Source: Alkalibacterium sp046484155 (GTDB lineage: Bacteria > Bacillota > Bacilli > Lactobacillales > Carnobacteriaceae_A). Taken from it: a stretch of 64,000 nt of DNA. Under the pieces are notes generated by a model. The model saw only the letters and a list, made by a program, of their open reading frames with translations, searched no databases and was not told where the DNA came from. Position numbers and translations under genes: made by a program. Shown in pieces: positions 17,732-25,564 of the stretch (position 1 is the first letter of the stretch; the number at the start of each line of letters is the position of its first letter). The DNA lies in contig NZ_JAWOBT010000104.1 of NCBI RefSeq assembly GCF_046484155.1, positions 46,028 to 110,027 on the forward strand. The letters are read 5' to 3'.

Positions 17732-17783
17732 CACCCAACTGTTAGTAGGTGTCTTGCCTATTTCAGTTGGGTGTCCTATTTTT
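17732..17783 (+). terminator. Rho-independent terminator after rpsA
   Basis: Arms CACCCAACTG (17732-17741) and CAGTTGGGTG (17764-17773) enclose a small inner hairpin and are followed by TCCTATTTTT. Confidence 0.75.
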
Positions 17784-17820
17784 ACTAAGTAGATTACAAA
17801 GATAGAAAGAAGGTGTTTTA

Positions 17821-19134
17821 ATGGTAAAACCAACTGTAGCAATTGTAGGTAGACCTAATGTAGGCAAATCTACAATTTTTAACCGCGTCGTAGGTGAACG
17901 TATCTCGATCGTTGAAGACACATCAGGAGTAACACGAGATAGAATCTATGCAGACGCTGAATGGCTTGGGCGAGAATTTGCTCTTATTGACACAGGCGGT
18001 ATTACGATGGAAGATGAGCCTCTAAATGTTCAAATTAGACAGCAAGCTCAGATTGCCATAGAAGAAGCCGACGTCATAATCATGATGGCAAGTGTTAGAG
18101 AAGGTGTCACTTATGAAGATGAACAAGTTGCACCCATTCTATTCAAGTCAGGAAAACCGGTGATACTGGCTGTTAACAAAGTCGATAATCCAGAAAGTAG
18201 AAATGAAATTTATGAATTTTATTCATTGGGATTAGGAGAGCCGTATCCTATTTCAGGTGCACATGGATTAGGTCTCGGAGACGTCTTGGATGAGGTCATC
18301 AAACATTTCCCTGATAATGAAGAAAGCGATTATGATGAATCAACAATCAAGTTTAGCGTGATCGGTCGACCAAATGTAGGGAAATCCAGTTTAGTAAACG
18401 CAATTATTGGTGAAGAACGTGTTATCGTATCCGACATTGCTGGAACAACACGTGAAGCTGTCGATACGCGTTTTCAGACTAAAGAAGGTAGAGATTTTGT
18501 CGTCATAGACACTGCCGGTATGCGTAAAAAAGGTAAAATATACGAAAAAACTGAAAAATACAGCGTATTAAGAGCCCTTAGAGCCATTGAGCGTTCAGAT
18601 ATAGTCTTGTGTGTTATTAATGCTGAAGAAGGCATTAGAGAACAGGATAAGCACGTATTTGGCTATGCACATGAAGCCGGCAAAGGAATCATTTTAGTTG
18701 TAAACAAATGGGATACGGTTGAAAAAGAGACCAATACGATGAAAGAGTTCGAACTGGATGTCAGAGATGAATTTCAATATCTGAAATATGCACCCATTGT
18801 ATTTGTATCCGCCATAACTAAAAAGCGTCTACACTTATTACCTGAACGCATCGAACAAGTCTTTATGAATCGGCATCTCCGTATCCAATCGTCTACCTTA
18901 AATGATGTGGTCATGGATGCTGTAGCAACAAACCCTACGCCAACTGATAAAGGTCGCAGACTTAAAATTTATTACACCACCCAAGTGGCTGTTTCACCTC
19001 CGACTTTTGTGATTTTTGTGAATGATCCCGAACTTCTTCACTTTTCTTATGCACGTTTTTTAGAAAATAGATTTAGGGATACATTTAATTTTGAAGGAAC
19101 ACCTATTCGGATTATTCCTCGCAGACGAAAATAA
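17821..19134 (+). CDS. der: Ribosome-assembly GTPase Der (EngA)
   Basis: 437 residues with two tandem GTPase domains, unique to this family. G1 is GRPNVGKSTIFN near residue 9 with DTGG and NKVD; the second is GRPNVGKSSLVN near residue 182 with DTAG and NKWD. A KH-like domain (GRRLKIYYTTQVAVSPPTFV) and basic tail IIPRRRK follow. It is needed for 50S maturation. ATG 17821 follows AGAAGGTG. Confidence 0.97.
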   Translation: MVKPTVAIVGRPNVGKSTIFNRVVGERISIVEDTSGVTRDRIYADAEWLGREFALIDTGGITMEDEPLNVQIRQQAQIAIEEADVIIMMASVREGVTYEDEQVAPILFKSGKPVILAVNKVDNPESRNEIYEFYSLGLGEPYPISGAHGLGLGDVLDEVIKHFPDNEESDYDESTIKFSVIGRPNVGKSSLVNAIIGEERVIVSDIAGTTREAVDTRFQTKEGRDFVVIDTAGMRKKGKIYEKTEKYSVLRALRAIERSDIVLCVINAEEGIREQDKHVFGYAHEAGKGIILVVNKWDTVEKETNTMKEFELDVRDEFQYLKYAPIVFVSAITKKRLHLLPERIEQVFMNRHLRIQSSTLNDVVMDAVATNPTPTDKGRRLKIYYTTQVAVSPPTFVIFVNDPELLHFSYARFLENRFRDTFNFEGTPIRIIPRRRK

Positions 19135-19214
19135 GAGGAATCCAATCTGTTTATTATAGAACTATATTTTGATGAAAAGTTTCGGTCATTTCAAAGAGAA
19201 TTTTTATAAAAGCA

Positions 19215-19243
19215 TTGCAGTGTCAACGATTCTGTGGTATCTT
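19215..19243 (+). promoter_or_regulatory. Candidate hup promoter
   Basis: TTGCAG, 17-bp spacer, TATCTT. The 238-bp der-hup gap holds this and a spaced inverted repeat, and no other gene. Confidence 0.45.
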
Positions 19244-19372
19244 TTTAATTGAAATGTCATAACAGACTATTTCACCCAAGCATATTCTTTGAAATGAGAA
19301 TGTAGTAAGATTGCAAGTTGATTCACTAAATTAGCATGCATCGAACTTCTTTTGAGGAGGTGAAAGAATAAG

Positions 19373-19651
19373 ATGGCAAATAAAGCAGAATTAATCGAAA
19401 AAGTAGCAACTTCAGCTGACCTTACTAAAAAGGACGCAACAGCTGCAGTAGAAGCAGTCTTTGAATCAATTAAAGATACATTAGCTGACGGCGAAAAAGT
19501 GCAGATCATTGGCTTTGGTAACTTTGAAGTACGTGACCGCGCTGCACGTAAAGGACGTAATCCTCAAACTGGGGAAGAAATCCAAATCCCTGCAACTAAA
19601 GTTCCAGCATTTAAAGCTGGTAAAGCTTTAAAAGACGCAGTAAAACAGTAA
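19373..19651 (+). CDS. hup: DNA-binding protein HU
   Basis: 92 residues, the standard length of HU (HBsu). MANKAELIEKVATSADLTKK, the GFGNFEVRDRAARKGRNPQ beta-arm start and the intercalating region IPATKVPAFKAGKALKDAV are typical. It is the major nucleoid-compacting protein. A very strong ribosome site GAGGAGGTG (19355-19363) fits high expression. It has its own promoter and terminator. Confidence 0.97.
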   Translation: MANKAELIEKVATSADLTKKDATAAVEAVFESIKDTLADGEKVQIIGFGNFEVRDRAARKGRNPQTGEEIQIPATKVPAFKAGKALKDAVKQ

Positions 19652-19666
19652 CAATTCATAGTTCTT

Positions 19667-19702
19667 AAAAGCCGAGATCAAATGATCTCGGCTTTTTTTT
19701 TT
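19667..19702 (+). terminator. Rho-independent terminator after hup
   Basis: AAAGCCGAGATCA pairs with TGATCTCGGCTTT across a 2-nt gap and runs into ten T. Confidence 0.95.
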
Positions 19703-19749
19703 GAAACGCATTTTTTCAAATTGTTATTTATTTGAAAAGGTTAAATTAA

Positions 19750-19778
19750 TTGACAATCAAACAATATGTACGTAGTCT
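19750..19778 (+). promoter_or_regulatory. Candidate promoter for first glnA
   Basis: TTGACA (19750-19755), 17-bp spacer, TAGTCT (19773-19778). No TGTNA-N7-TNACA GlnR/TnrA operator was found near it. Confidence 0.5.
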
Positions 19779-19824
19779 TAATTAAGAAATAATAGTAAAA
19801 GACTGAAAGGATGATGAATGGATT

Positions 19825-21165
19825 ATGTCCTCCAATCGCAAAGAGGAAATACGGAAAAAAGCTGAAGAAAAAAATGTCAGGTTCTTACGGTTGATGTTCA
19901 CTGATATTGATGGGGTCATTAAAAATGTTGAAGTGCCTATAAGCCAGTTAGATAAAGTAATGGATAATGAAATGGCGTTTGATGGTTCTTCAATTGATGG
20001 CTTCGTAGAAATTGATCAAAGTGATATGAAACTGCATCCTGATTTAGATACCTGGCTTGTTTTTCCTTGGGAAATTGATTCAAGCGACGGTCGCATAGCA
20101 CGATTTATATGTGATGTCTATATGCCTAGTGGAGAACCTTTTGAAGGAGATCCTAGAAGTAACTTGAAGCGTGTCTTGAAAGGTATGAAAGAGCTTGGGT
20201 TTACAGAATTCAATTTAGGCCCTGAACCAGAATTTTTCCTATTCAAACTGGATGAGAACGGCAACCCAAGCAAGAATCTAAATGATAACGGAGGATATTT
20301 CGATTTAGCACCAACCGATTTAGCAGAGAACTGCCGAAGAGACATCGTTTTAGAACTCGAAGCATTAGGCTTTGAAATTGAAGCGAGTCATCATGAAGCG
20401 GCTCCCGGCCAACATGAAATAGACTGGAAATATGCGGATGCAGTAGAAGCATGTGATAATATCCAAACATTTAAACTGATTGTCAAAACAGTTGCGAGAA
20501 AATATAGTCTACATGCAACCTTTATGCCCAAACCCATAGAAAACATTAGTGGATCGGGTATGCATTTTAATATGTCATTGTTCAGGCAAGGAAAGAATGC
20601 CTTTTTCGATGAAAGTAATGAAGATGGCTTGAGTAATACGGCCTATCAATTTATTGCAGGGTTGTTGGATCATGCTCAAGCCTATACAGCTATTTGTAAT
20701 CCTATCATCAATTCTTATAAACGATTAACACCTGGTTTTGAGGCGCCTGTCTACGTCGCATGGTCAGGAACGAATAGAACACCGCTTATCCGAGTACCGG
20801 CTTCTAGAGGACAATCTACGCGTGTGGAGCTCAGAAGTGTCGATCCTACAGCTAATCCTTATTTAGCTCTAGCAGTATTATTAAAAGCTGGATTAAAAGG
20901 GATTTCTGAAGCCAAAAGCGCACCTAGCCCGATAAATAAAAACATTTATAATATGAGCCAATTTGAACGGGATGAGAACCAGATTCAGTCATTGCCCAAA
21001 ACTTTAATTGAGGCTATAGAAGCCTTAAAAGAAGACGAAACAATTAAAGATGCATTGGGTCATCATATTTTCGAACGTTTTGTTGCTGCGAAAGAAAGTG
21101 ACTGGAGAAATTATTCGACATCGGTATCACAATATGAGATGGATCGTTACTTCAAATTATACTAA
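19825..21165 (+). CDS. glnA: Glutamine synthetase type I, paralogue 1 (Glu62 variant)
   Basis: 446 residues of the GSI-alpha type, aligned without gaps at the N-terminus with B. subtilis GlnA. It should make glutamine from glutamate, ammonia and ATP as a dodecamer. Catalytic segments are intact: GPEPEFFLFK, ASHHEAAPGQHEIDWKYADA, GSGMHFNMSLF, and the Glu-flap YKRLTPGFEAPVYVAWSG. Position 62 is Glu (GFVEIDQSD, codon GAA at 20008) where the Bacillus enzyme has Arg62, needed for glutamine feedback inhibition. The segment before GSGMH is IENIS instead of LFGVN. It has its own promoter and terminator. It may be a less feedback-sensitive synthetase or accept another amine. Confidence 0.92.
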   Translation: MSSNRKEEIRKKAEEKNVRFLRLMFTDIDGVIKNVEVPISQLDKVMDNEMAFDGSSIDGFVEIDQSDMKLHPDLDTWLVFPWEIDSSDGRIARFICDVYMPSGEPFEGDPRSNLKRVLKGMKELGFTEFNLGPEPEFFLFKLDENGNPSKNLNDNGGYFDLAPTDLAENCRRDIVLELEALGFEIEASHHEAAPGQHEIDWKYADAVEACDNIQTFKLIVKTVARKYSLHATFMPKPIENISGSGMHFNMSLFRQGKNAFFDESNEDGLSNTAYQFIAGLLDHAQAYTAICNPIINSYKRLTPGFEAPVYVAWSGTNRTPLIRVPASRGQSTRVELRSVDPTANPYLALAVLLKAGLKGISEAKSAPSPINKNIYNMSQFERDENQIQSLPKTLIEAIEALKEDETIKDALGHHIFERFVAAKESDWRNYSTSVSQYEMDRYFKLY

Positions 21166-21187
21166 GCAAATGATTATTCATTCCAAG

Positions 21188-21236
21188 AAAAATCCCTCTA
21201 AACGATCAAGTTGAAATCGTTTAGAGGGATTTTTTA
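21188..21236 (+). terminator. Rho-independent terminator after first glnA
   Basis: An 18-bp stem (AAAATCCCTCTAAACGAT with its complement at 21217-21234) is followed by T residues. Confidence 0.93.
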
Positions 21237-21284
21237 GCTTATTAACGATAACAATCAGAATGAAATGATTTTCAAACATTTTAC

Positions 21285-21313
21285 TTGCACTCCAAAAGCA
21301 ATAGTGGTATTAT
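21285..21313 (+). promoter_or_regulatory. Candidate promoter for second glnA
   Basis: TTGCAC (21285-21290), 17-bp spacer ending in TGG, and TATTAT (21308-21313). Confidence 0.6.
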
Positions 21314-21385
21314 TCAAAAGTACTTATTGTGTAAGGTTTAGCAAGCATAAAAAAGATATTGGTATATATGGGAGGAGATGTTAAA

Positions 21386-22729
21386 ATGAATGGAATAACT
21401 AAAGAGAAGATAATTGAAGATGTTAAGAAACAGAATGTCCGTTTTTTGAGATTAATGTTCACAGATATTTTAGGTATTGTTAAAAACGTAGAGGTGCCCG
21501 TCAGCCAAGTGGAAAAAGTTTTAGAAGGAAAAATGATGTTTGACGGTTCTTCGATCGAAGGATTTGTGCGTATTCACGAATCAGATATGTATTTAAAACC
21601 TGACTTAAGCACATGGTTAGTTTTTCCATGGGAAATAGAAGCATTTAAAGGTGGCACAGTCGCACGTTTGATTTGTGATGTTTTTAATCCGGATGGTTCC
21701 CCATTCTTAGGTGATCCTAGGATCAACTTGAAAAGAGTAATGAATGAAGCAAAAGAAATGGGTTTTTCTTCATTTAAATTAGGTCCTGAACCTGAATTCT
21801 TTTTATTTAAACTTAATGAAAATCATGAAGTAACTGAGAACTTAAATGACAATGGTGGTTATTTCGACTTGGCCCCAACAGATTTAGCTGAGAATTGTCG
21901 TCGAGATATTGTACTGGAACTTGAAGATTTAGGGTTTGAAATAGAAGCCAGTCATCATGAAGTAGCACCGGGACAACACGAAATCGACTGGAAATATGCT
22001 GATGCAGTTGAAGCCTGCGACAATATTCAGACATTTAAATTGATCGTTAAAACAGTTGCGCGTAAATATGGTTTACATGCGACATTTATGGCTAAACCTC
22101 TATTTGGAATCAACGGATCGGGCATGCATTGCAACATGTCTTTATTCGAAGGTGAAGAGAATGCCTTTTATGACGAGACAGATGAGAGAGAATTAAGCCA
22201 AACAGCGTACCAATTTTTAGCGGGACTACTTCATCATGCCCCTGCTTACACGGCGATAACCAATCCTACTGTGAATTCTTACAAACGTCTAGTGCCAGGT
22301 TATGAAGCTCCTGTTTACATTGCTTGGTCGGGGAGCAACCGAACACCAATGATTAGAATTCCAGCGTCAAGAGGATTATCTACACGCTTGGAAGTTCGCT
22401 CCGTCGATCCGATGGCGAATCCTTATTTAGCTTTAGCTGTGATGTTAAAAGCTGGCTTAGATGGGGTCAAGAATGAATGGATGCCTCCTCAAGAGACATG
22501 CGACAACATCTATGATATGAATAAAACCGATTTAGAAGAAAATGGTATCGAATCGTTACCTACTAGCTTACACGAGGCATTAGAAGTGTTAAAGACTAGT
22601 ATCACAATGAAAGAGGCTTTAGGCAATCATATTTATAGAAATTTCTATCAATCAAAAACGATAGAATGGAACTCCTATAAGGCGTCTGTCAGCCAATGGG
22701 AAAAAGATAATTATTTAAAACTCTATTAA
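21386..22729 (+). CDS. glnA: Glutamine synthetase type I, paralogue 2 (canonical)
   Basis: 447 residues, the canonical GSI-alpha enzyme. It keeps Arg62 (GFVRIHESDMY, codon CGT at 21569), KPLFGINGSGMHCNMSLF and YKRLVPGYEAPVYIAWSG as in B. subtilis GlnA. It therefore probably has normal glutamine feedback. ATG 21386 is chosen because GGGAGGAG lies 8 nt upstream; the in-frame codon at 21359 has no ribosome site. It lies 220 bp after paralogue 1, with a terminator and a new promoter between them, so the two are expressed separately. No glnR precedes either gene. Confidence 0.95.
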   Translation: MNGITKEKIIEDVKKQNVRFLRLMFTDILGIVKNVEVPVSQVEKVLEGKMMFDGSSIEGFVRIHESDMYLKPDLSTWLVFPWEIEAFKGGTVARLICDVFNPDGSPFLGDPRINLKRVMNEAKEMGFSSFKLGPEPEFFLFKLNENHEVTENLNDNGGYFDLAPTDLAENCRRDIVLELEDLGFEIEASHHEVAPGQHEIDWKYADAVEACDNIQTFKLIVKTVARKYGLHATFMAKPLFGINGSGMHCNMSLFEGEENAFYDETDERELSQTAYQFLAGLLHHAPAYTAITNPTVNSYKRLVPGYEAPVYIAWSGSNRTPMIRIPASRGLSTRLEVRSVDPMANPYLALAVMLKAGLDGVKNEWMPPQETCDNIYDMNKTDLEENGIESLPTSLHEALEVLKTSITMKEALGNHIYRNFYQSKTIEWNSYKASVSQWEKDNYLKLY

Positions 22730-22735
22730 AAATAT

Positions 22736-22780
22736 AAAAGCATTATTCTTATCATAAGAATAATGCTTTTATTATTTTTG
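22736..22780 (+). terminator. Rho-independent terminator after second glnA
   Basis: A perfect 15-bp stem (22736-22750 with 22756-22770), 5-nt loop and T-rich tail. Confidence 0.9.
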
Positions 22781-22782
22781 AA

Positions 22783-22812
22783 TTGCTATAAGCAAGTCAA
22801 ATGAATTATAAT
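22783..22812 (+). promoter_or_regulatory. Candidate promoter for cobalamin adenosyltransferase gene
   Basis: TTGCTA (22783-22788), 18-bp spacer, TATAAT (22807-22812), 36 nt before the start codon. Confidence 0.55.
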
Positions 22813-22847
22813 GTATTTATAGATGATGAATTTATGGAGTGATAAAA

Positions 22848-23423
22848 ATGAAAATATATACTGGTAGAGGCGATTATGGAAACACCAACTTGATCGGCGG
22901 AGGGACAATCAAAAAGACCGATAAAAGAGTAGAAGCCTATGGAAGTGTCGACGAACTCAATGCGCATGTGGGTTTGTTGTTAAGTTTGATCAATGAGGAA
23001 TGGTCTGTGTCCAGAAATTATATCAGAGATTCTCTAAGTCGTATTCAGCATCAATTATTCGACATAGGAAGTATTCTTGCAGATAAAGAGAATAAAATGG
23101 AAATGAACTTTGAAAGTTCTGAAATCAAGAAAATCGAAGAAGAAATTGATGAAATTACTCAAGTGTTAAGTGAGATAAAGTATTTTATTTTACCCGGAGG
23201 AACGAAACAAGCCTCTCAAGCTCATGTTGCTCGCACCGTTACACGACGTGTAGAAAGAACTATGCTATCTTTACATGATGTGGAACCTTTACCAAAAGAA
23301 ATTCTAATATACGTTAACCGCTTGTCAGACTATTTCTTTGTGTTAGCCCGTTATTTGAATAAAATAGCAGAGAAAGAAGAAGTCTTTTATACAAAAACAG
23401 GAGAAGTCTTTCATAACGAATAA
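22848..23423 (+). CDS. PduO-type ATP:cob(I)alamin adenosyltransferase
   Basis: 191 residues. Transfers the adenosyl group of ATP to cob(I)alamin to make coenzyme B12. The ATP-binding N-terminus MKIYTGRGDYGNTNLIGG, VEAYGSVDELNAHVG and the helix ARTVTRRVERTM are family signatures. ATG 22848 follows GGAGTG by 6 nt; an in-frame GTG at 22839 overlaps that site. It is a single-gene unit with its own promoter and terminator, and no B12-dependent enzyme or cobalamin gene is near. Confidence 0.92.
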   Translation: MKIYTGRGDYGNTNLIGGGTIKKTDKRVEAYGSVDELNAHVGLLLSLINEEWSVSRNYIRDSLSRIQHQLFDIGSILADKENKMEMNFESSEIKKIEEEIDEITQVLSEIKYFILPGGTKQASQAHVARTVTRRVERTMLSLHDVEPLPKEILIYVNRLSDYFFVLARYLNKIAEKEEVFYTKTGEVFHNE

Positions 23424-23443
23424 ATATAATGACAAGTATTACG

Positions 23444-23487
23444 AATAAAGAAGACCCCGTCTAAAAATAGACGGGGTCTTCTTTATT
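23444..23487. terminator. Bidirectional terminator (adenosyltransferase gene / tRNA-Arg)
   Basis: A 19-bp GC-rich perfect stem, AATAAAGAAGACCCCGTCT with its complement, spans 23444-23487 with AAAAA as loop. It sits between two convergent genes and has T-rich sequence on both sides. Confidence 0.93.
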
Positions 23488-23507
23488 CAAATCAATCGTA
23501 AAAAATA

Positions 23508-23581
23508 CGTTCCGGAAGGGATTCGAACCCCTGACCGTTCGCTTAGAAGGCGAATGCTCTATCCAACTGAGCTACCGGAAC
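23508..23581 (-). tRNA. tRNA-Arg (anticodon UCU)
   Basis: A complete 74-nt cloverleaf on the minus strand. Acceptor GTTCCGG pairs with CCGGAAC, with discriminator G. D-arm GCTC...GAGC, anticodon arm TTCGC-CTTCTAA-GCGAA with anticodon TCT, and T-arm AGGGG-TTCGAAT-CCCTT are all present. CCA is not encoded. Confidence 0.97.
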
Positions 23582-23600
23582 TATTTAACCAACATATTTT

Positions 23601-23629
23601 ATTATATAGAAGTTTAGATGAGATGTCAA
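23601..23629 (-). promoter_or_regulatory. Consensus promoter of tRNA-Arg
   Basis: On the minus strand TTGACA (23629-23624), a 17-bp spacer and TATAAT (23606-23601) match the sigma-70-type consensus perfectly, about 20 bp before the tRNA. Confidence 0.9.
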
Positions 23630-23768
23630 TAAAGAAATTTATTAAATAGAAGAATAGTTTACTTGCTTAATTTTATTGATTATTAGAATTTTTATTTGTG
23701 AATCATGTCATTTGTAGTCTTTTTCAGCTATAATTACAACAGAATATATAATATAAGGAGAATGATTA

Positions 23769-24572
23769 ATGGAATGGTTTATTGAGCAACACCCGGTATT
23801 TCAAGCCTTATTAGGCACGTTATTTACTTGGGGCGTCACAGCATTAGGCGCATCTGTTGTATTTTTCTTTAAGGAAATCAATAAAAATGTACTGACTGGT
23901 ATGTTAGGTTTTGCGGCAGGTGTTATGATTGCTGCAAGTTTCTGGTCATTGCTGGCGCCGGCCATTGAGATGGCAGAACTGACAGATACACCCGCATGGT
24001 TCCCTGCAGTCGTCGGATTTTTATCCGGTGGTCTGTTTCTGTTCATCACAGATAAAGTACTTCCTCACTTACACCCGGGAACCTATGAAAGGGAAGGAAT
24101 CAAAACGGACTGGCAACGAAGCGTCTTACTGGTGTTAGCCATCACGTTGCATAATATACCTGAAGGATTAGCAGTTGGAGTGGCATTCGGAGCAGCCGCT
24201 GCCGGTTACCCTACGGCTACAGTAACAAGTGCCATTGCCTTAGCTATCGGTATCGGTCTACAAAACTTTCCTGAAGGGGCGGCAGTTTCTGTACCTTTAA
24301 GAAAAAATGGATTCAGCCGATTAAAAGCTTTCACATACGGACAGGCTTCAGGGATTGTCGAACCAATTGCGGGCGTTGCAGGAGCGGCATTAGTCATAAC
24401 GATGCAGCCGCTCTTGCCTTACGCTCTCTCATTTGCAGCCGGTGCGATGATCTATGTTGTTGTCGAAGAGCTCATACCAGAAGCGAAAGTTGAACGTTGG
24501 AACGATATCGGAACGATTGGAGCCATGCTTGGGTTTGCAGTCATGATGTTTTTAGACGTCGCTTTAGCGTAA
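23769..24572 (+). CDS. ZIP-family metal transporter (GufA/ZupT-like)
   Basis: 267 residues with eight hydrophobic segments, typical of ZIP importers of zinc and other divalent metals. The two metal-binding helices are HNIPEGLAVGVAFG (about 127-140) and QNFPEGAAVSVPLRK (about 165-179). A Glu in GIVEPIAGVAG and one in IYVVVEELIPEA are also conserved. Helix 1 starts near residue 10. AAGGAG lies 8 nt before ATG 23769. It stands alone, 188 bp after the oppositely oriented tRNA-Arg; no clear Zur or MntR box was seen. Exact metal is unknown. Confidence 0.9.
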   Translation: MEWFIEQHPVFQALLGTLFTWGVTALGASVVFFFKEINKNVLTGMLGFAAGVMIAASFWSLLAPAIEMAELTDTPAWFPAVVGFLSGGLFLFITDKVLPHLHPGTYEREGIKTDWQRSVLLVLAITLHNIPEGLAVGVAFGAAAAGYPTATVTSAIALAIGIGLQNFPEGAAVSVPLRKNGFSRLKAFTYGQASGIVEPIAGVAGAALVITMQPLLPYALSFAAGAMIYVVVEELIPEAKVERWNDIGTIGAMLGFAVMMFLDVALA

Positions 24573-24656
24573 AAATTAGCACAAGCATTTTAATCGGTAA
24601 GAAAAGAAGCCAATTGGTTATAGCATTCAAGAATTTTATCATAGGAGGAGTCATTC

Positions 24657-25085
24657 ATGAAATTTATCGTTGCACATCAAGAGGTTAATGATATGGTTGT
24701 AGCAATCGAGGAATTGTTGCAGAGTGGTGCTTATAAGAGAGAGAATTTAGTAATCGTTTGTGGAGAAGATCGACAATCAGATATAAAATCAATGGTTTCA
24801 GTGAAAATTGATACAGTAAATGCTGCTGAATTTGCTGATAGTAAGCAATCAACAATGAGAAATCATCTTTTGGAAGGGAAAAATCGACATCTTTACGATG
24901 AAATGATTAGCAATGGCGGTTACGTCCTGTTAGAAGATGATACAGTTTCTTCCGTAGAAACAGTAAAGCCTGTAACTAATGAAACGGATGATCATTCTAA
25001 ACTTGAAAATATGCATGCACCTGGGTTTGGTGTGGATTTTAAAGAACCAAAGAGTGATGCAACGAATCATGAAGACAATTTATAA
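24657..25085 (+). CDS. Small protein with YflT-like stress-protein N-terminus
   Basis: 142 residues with no membrane segment. The first ~100 residues (VAHQEVNDMVVAIEELLQSG, RENLVIVCGED, YDEMISNGGYVLLEDD) resemble the YflT-type general stress domain, in which a short alpha/beta unit ends in a 'GGYVLLVD'-like strand. The last ~40 residues are polar and likely disordered. AGGAGG lies just before ATG 24657. The gap of 84 bp to the ZIP gene and the terminator after it suggest it may be cotranscribed with that gene. The family call is tentative and function unknown. Confidence 0.7.
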   Translation: MKFIVAHQEVNDMVVAIEELLQSGAYKRENLVIVCGEDRQSDIKSMVSVKIDTVNAAEFADSKQSTMRNHLLEGKNRHLYDEMISNGGYVLLEDDTVSSVETVKPVTNETDDHSKLENMHAPGFGVDFKEPKSDATNHEDNL

Positions 25086-25124
25086 CCCTAACGATTCATC
25101 AAAGCGTTAAAAATAATGGTTTTT

Positions 25125-25178
25125 TAGAAAGAGGCAGGTGTAGAAAATATACTTTTTTCACCTGTCTCTTTCATTTTT
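25125..25178 (+). terminator. Rho-independent terminator before tRNA-Ser
   Basis: GAAAGAGGCAGGTG (25127-25140) pairs with CACCTGTCTCTTTC (25159-25172) with one G-T, followed by ATTTTTGG. Confidence 0.85.
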
Positions 25179-25180
25179 GG

Positions 25181-25209
25181 TTGATATTGGTCAATGAATT
25201 AGATATACT
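25181..25209 (+). promoter_or_regulatory. Promoter of tRNA-Ser
   Basis: TTGATA (25181-25186), 17-bp spacer, TATACT (25204-25209), 15 bp before the tRNA. Confidence 0.8.
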
Positions 25210-25223
25210 AATACCTGTAACTA

Positions 25224-25314
25224 CGAGAGTTACCCAAGCCCGGCTGAAGGGGACGGACTCGAAATCCGTTAGGCGGCTTATGGCTGTGCGAGGGTTCGAA
25301 TCCCTCACTCTCGG
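25224..25314 (+). tRNA. tRNA-Ser (anticodon CGA)
   Basis: A 91-nt class II tRNA. Acceptor CGAGAGT pairs with ACTCTCG plus discriminator G. Anticodon arm ACGGA-CTCGAAA-TCCGT gives anticodon CGA. A long variable arm of about 20 nt and T-arm GAGGG-TTCGAAT-CCCTC are present. The anticodon and long variable arm identify serine. Confidence 0.95.
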
Positions 25315-25320
25315 TATATG

Positions 25321-25357
25321 ACCTTATAATCCTTGTGATTATAGGGTTTTTTTGTGT
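25321..25357 (+). terminator. Terminator after tRNA-Ser
   Basis: ACCTTATAATC (25321-25331) pairs with GATTATAGGGT (one G-U), followed by seven T. Confidence 0.9.
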
Positions 25358-25495
25358 TTTTGATTACTGTTTTATTGATTGGAAGATAGGTTTCCGTTAT
25401 AACGTCCATCAAAAAGTGGCAGGGTATAGTCAGATGAACACTAAAAAATGAGCAGCCAGGAAGTAGATAAAACAGGTGTTTATATTCATTATTTA
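25358..25495. other. Intergenic stretch without recognised content
   Basis: Between the tRNA-Ser terminator and the promoter at 25496 I see no gene, repeat or structured element. Confidence 0.6.
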
Positions 25496-25524
25496 TTGAA
25501 ACGCTTACATATTTGTAGTATACT
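25496..25524 (+). promoter_or_regulatory. Promoter of the 49-codon gene
   Basis: TTGAAA (25496-25501), 17-bp spacer, TATACT (25519-25524), 40 bp before the start codon. Confidence 0.75.
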
Positions 25525-25564
25525 ACAGTCTTGTCAGAGTTATTAATAGAATGGAGGCGAGGAC

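Noticed and set aside
19825..21165. First GS as a pseudogene or recent duplicate
   Set aside because: The frame is full length, active-site motifs are intact, and silent sites have diverged strongly from the second copy.
25497..25509. CcpA (cre) site TGAAACGCTTACA in the promoter of the 49-codon gene
   Set aside because: It resembles the cre consensus but is one base short between the half-sites, so spacing is wrong.
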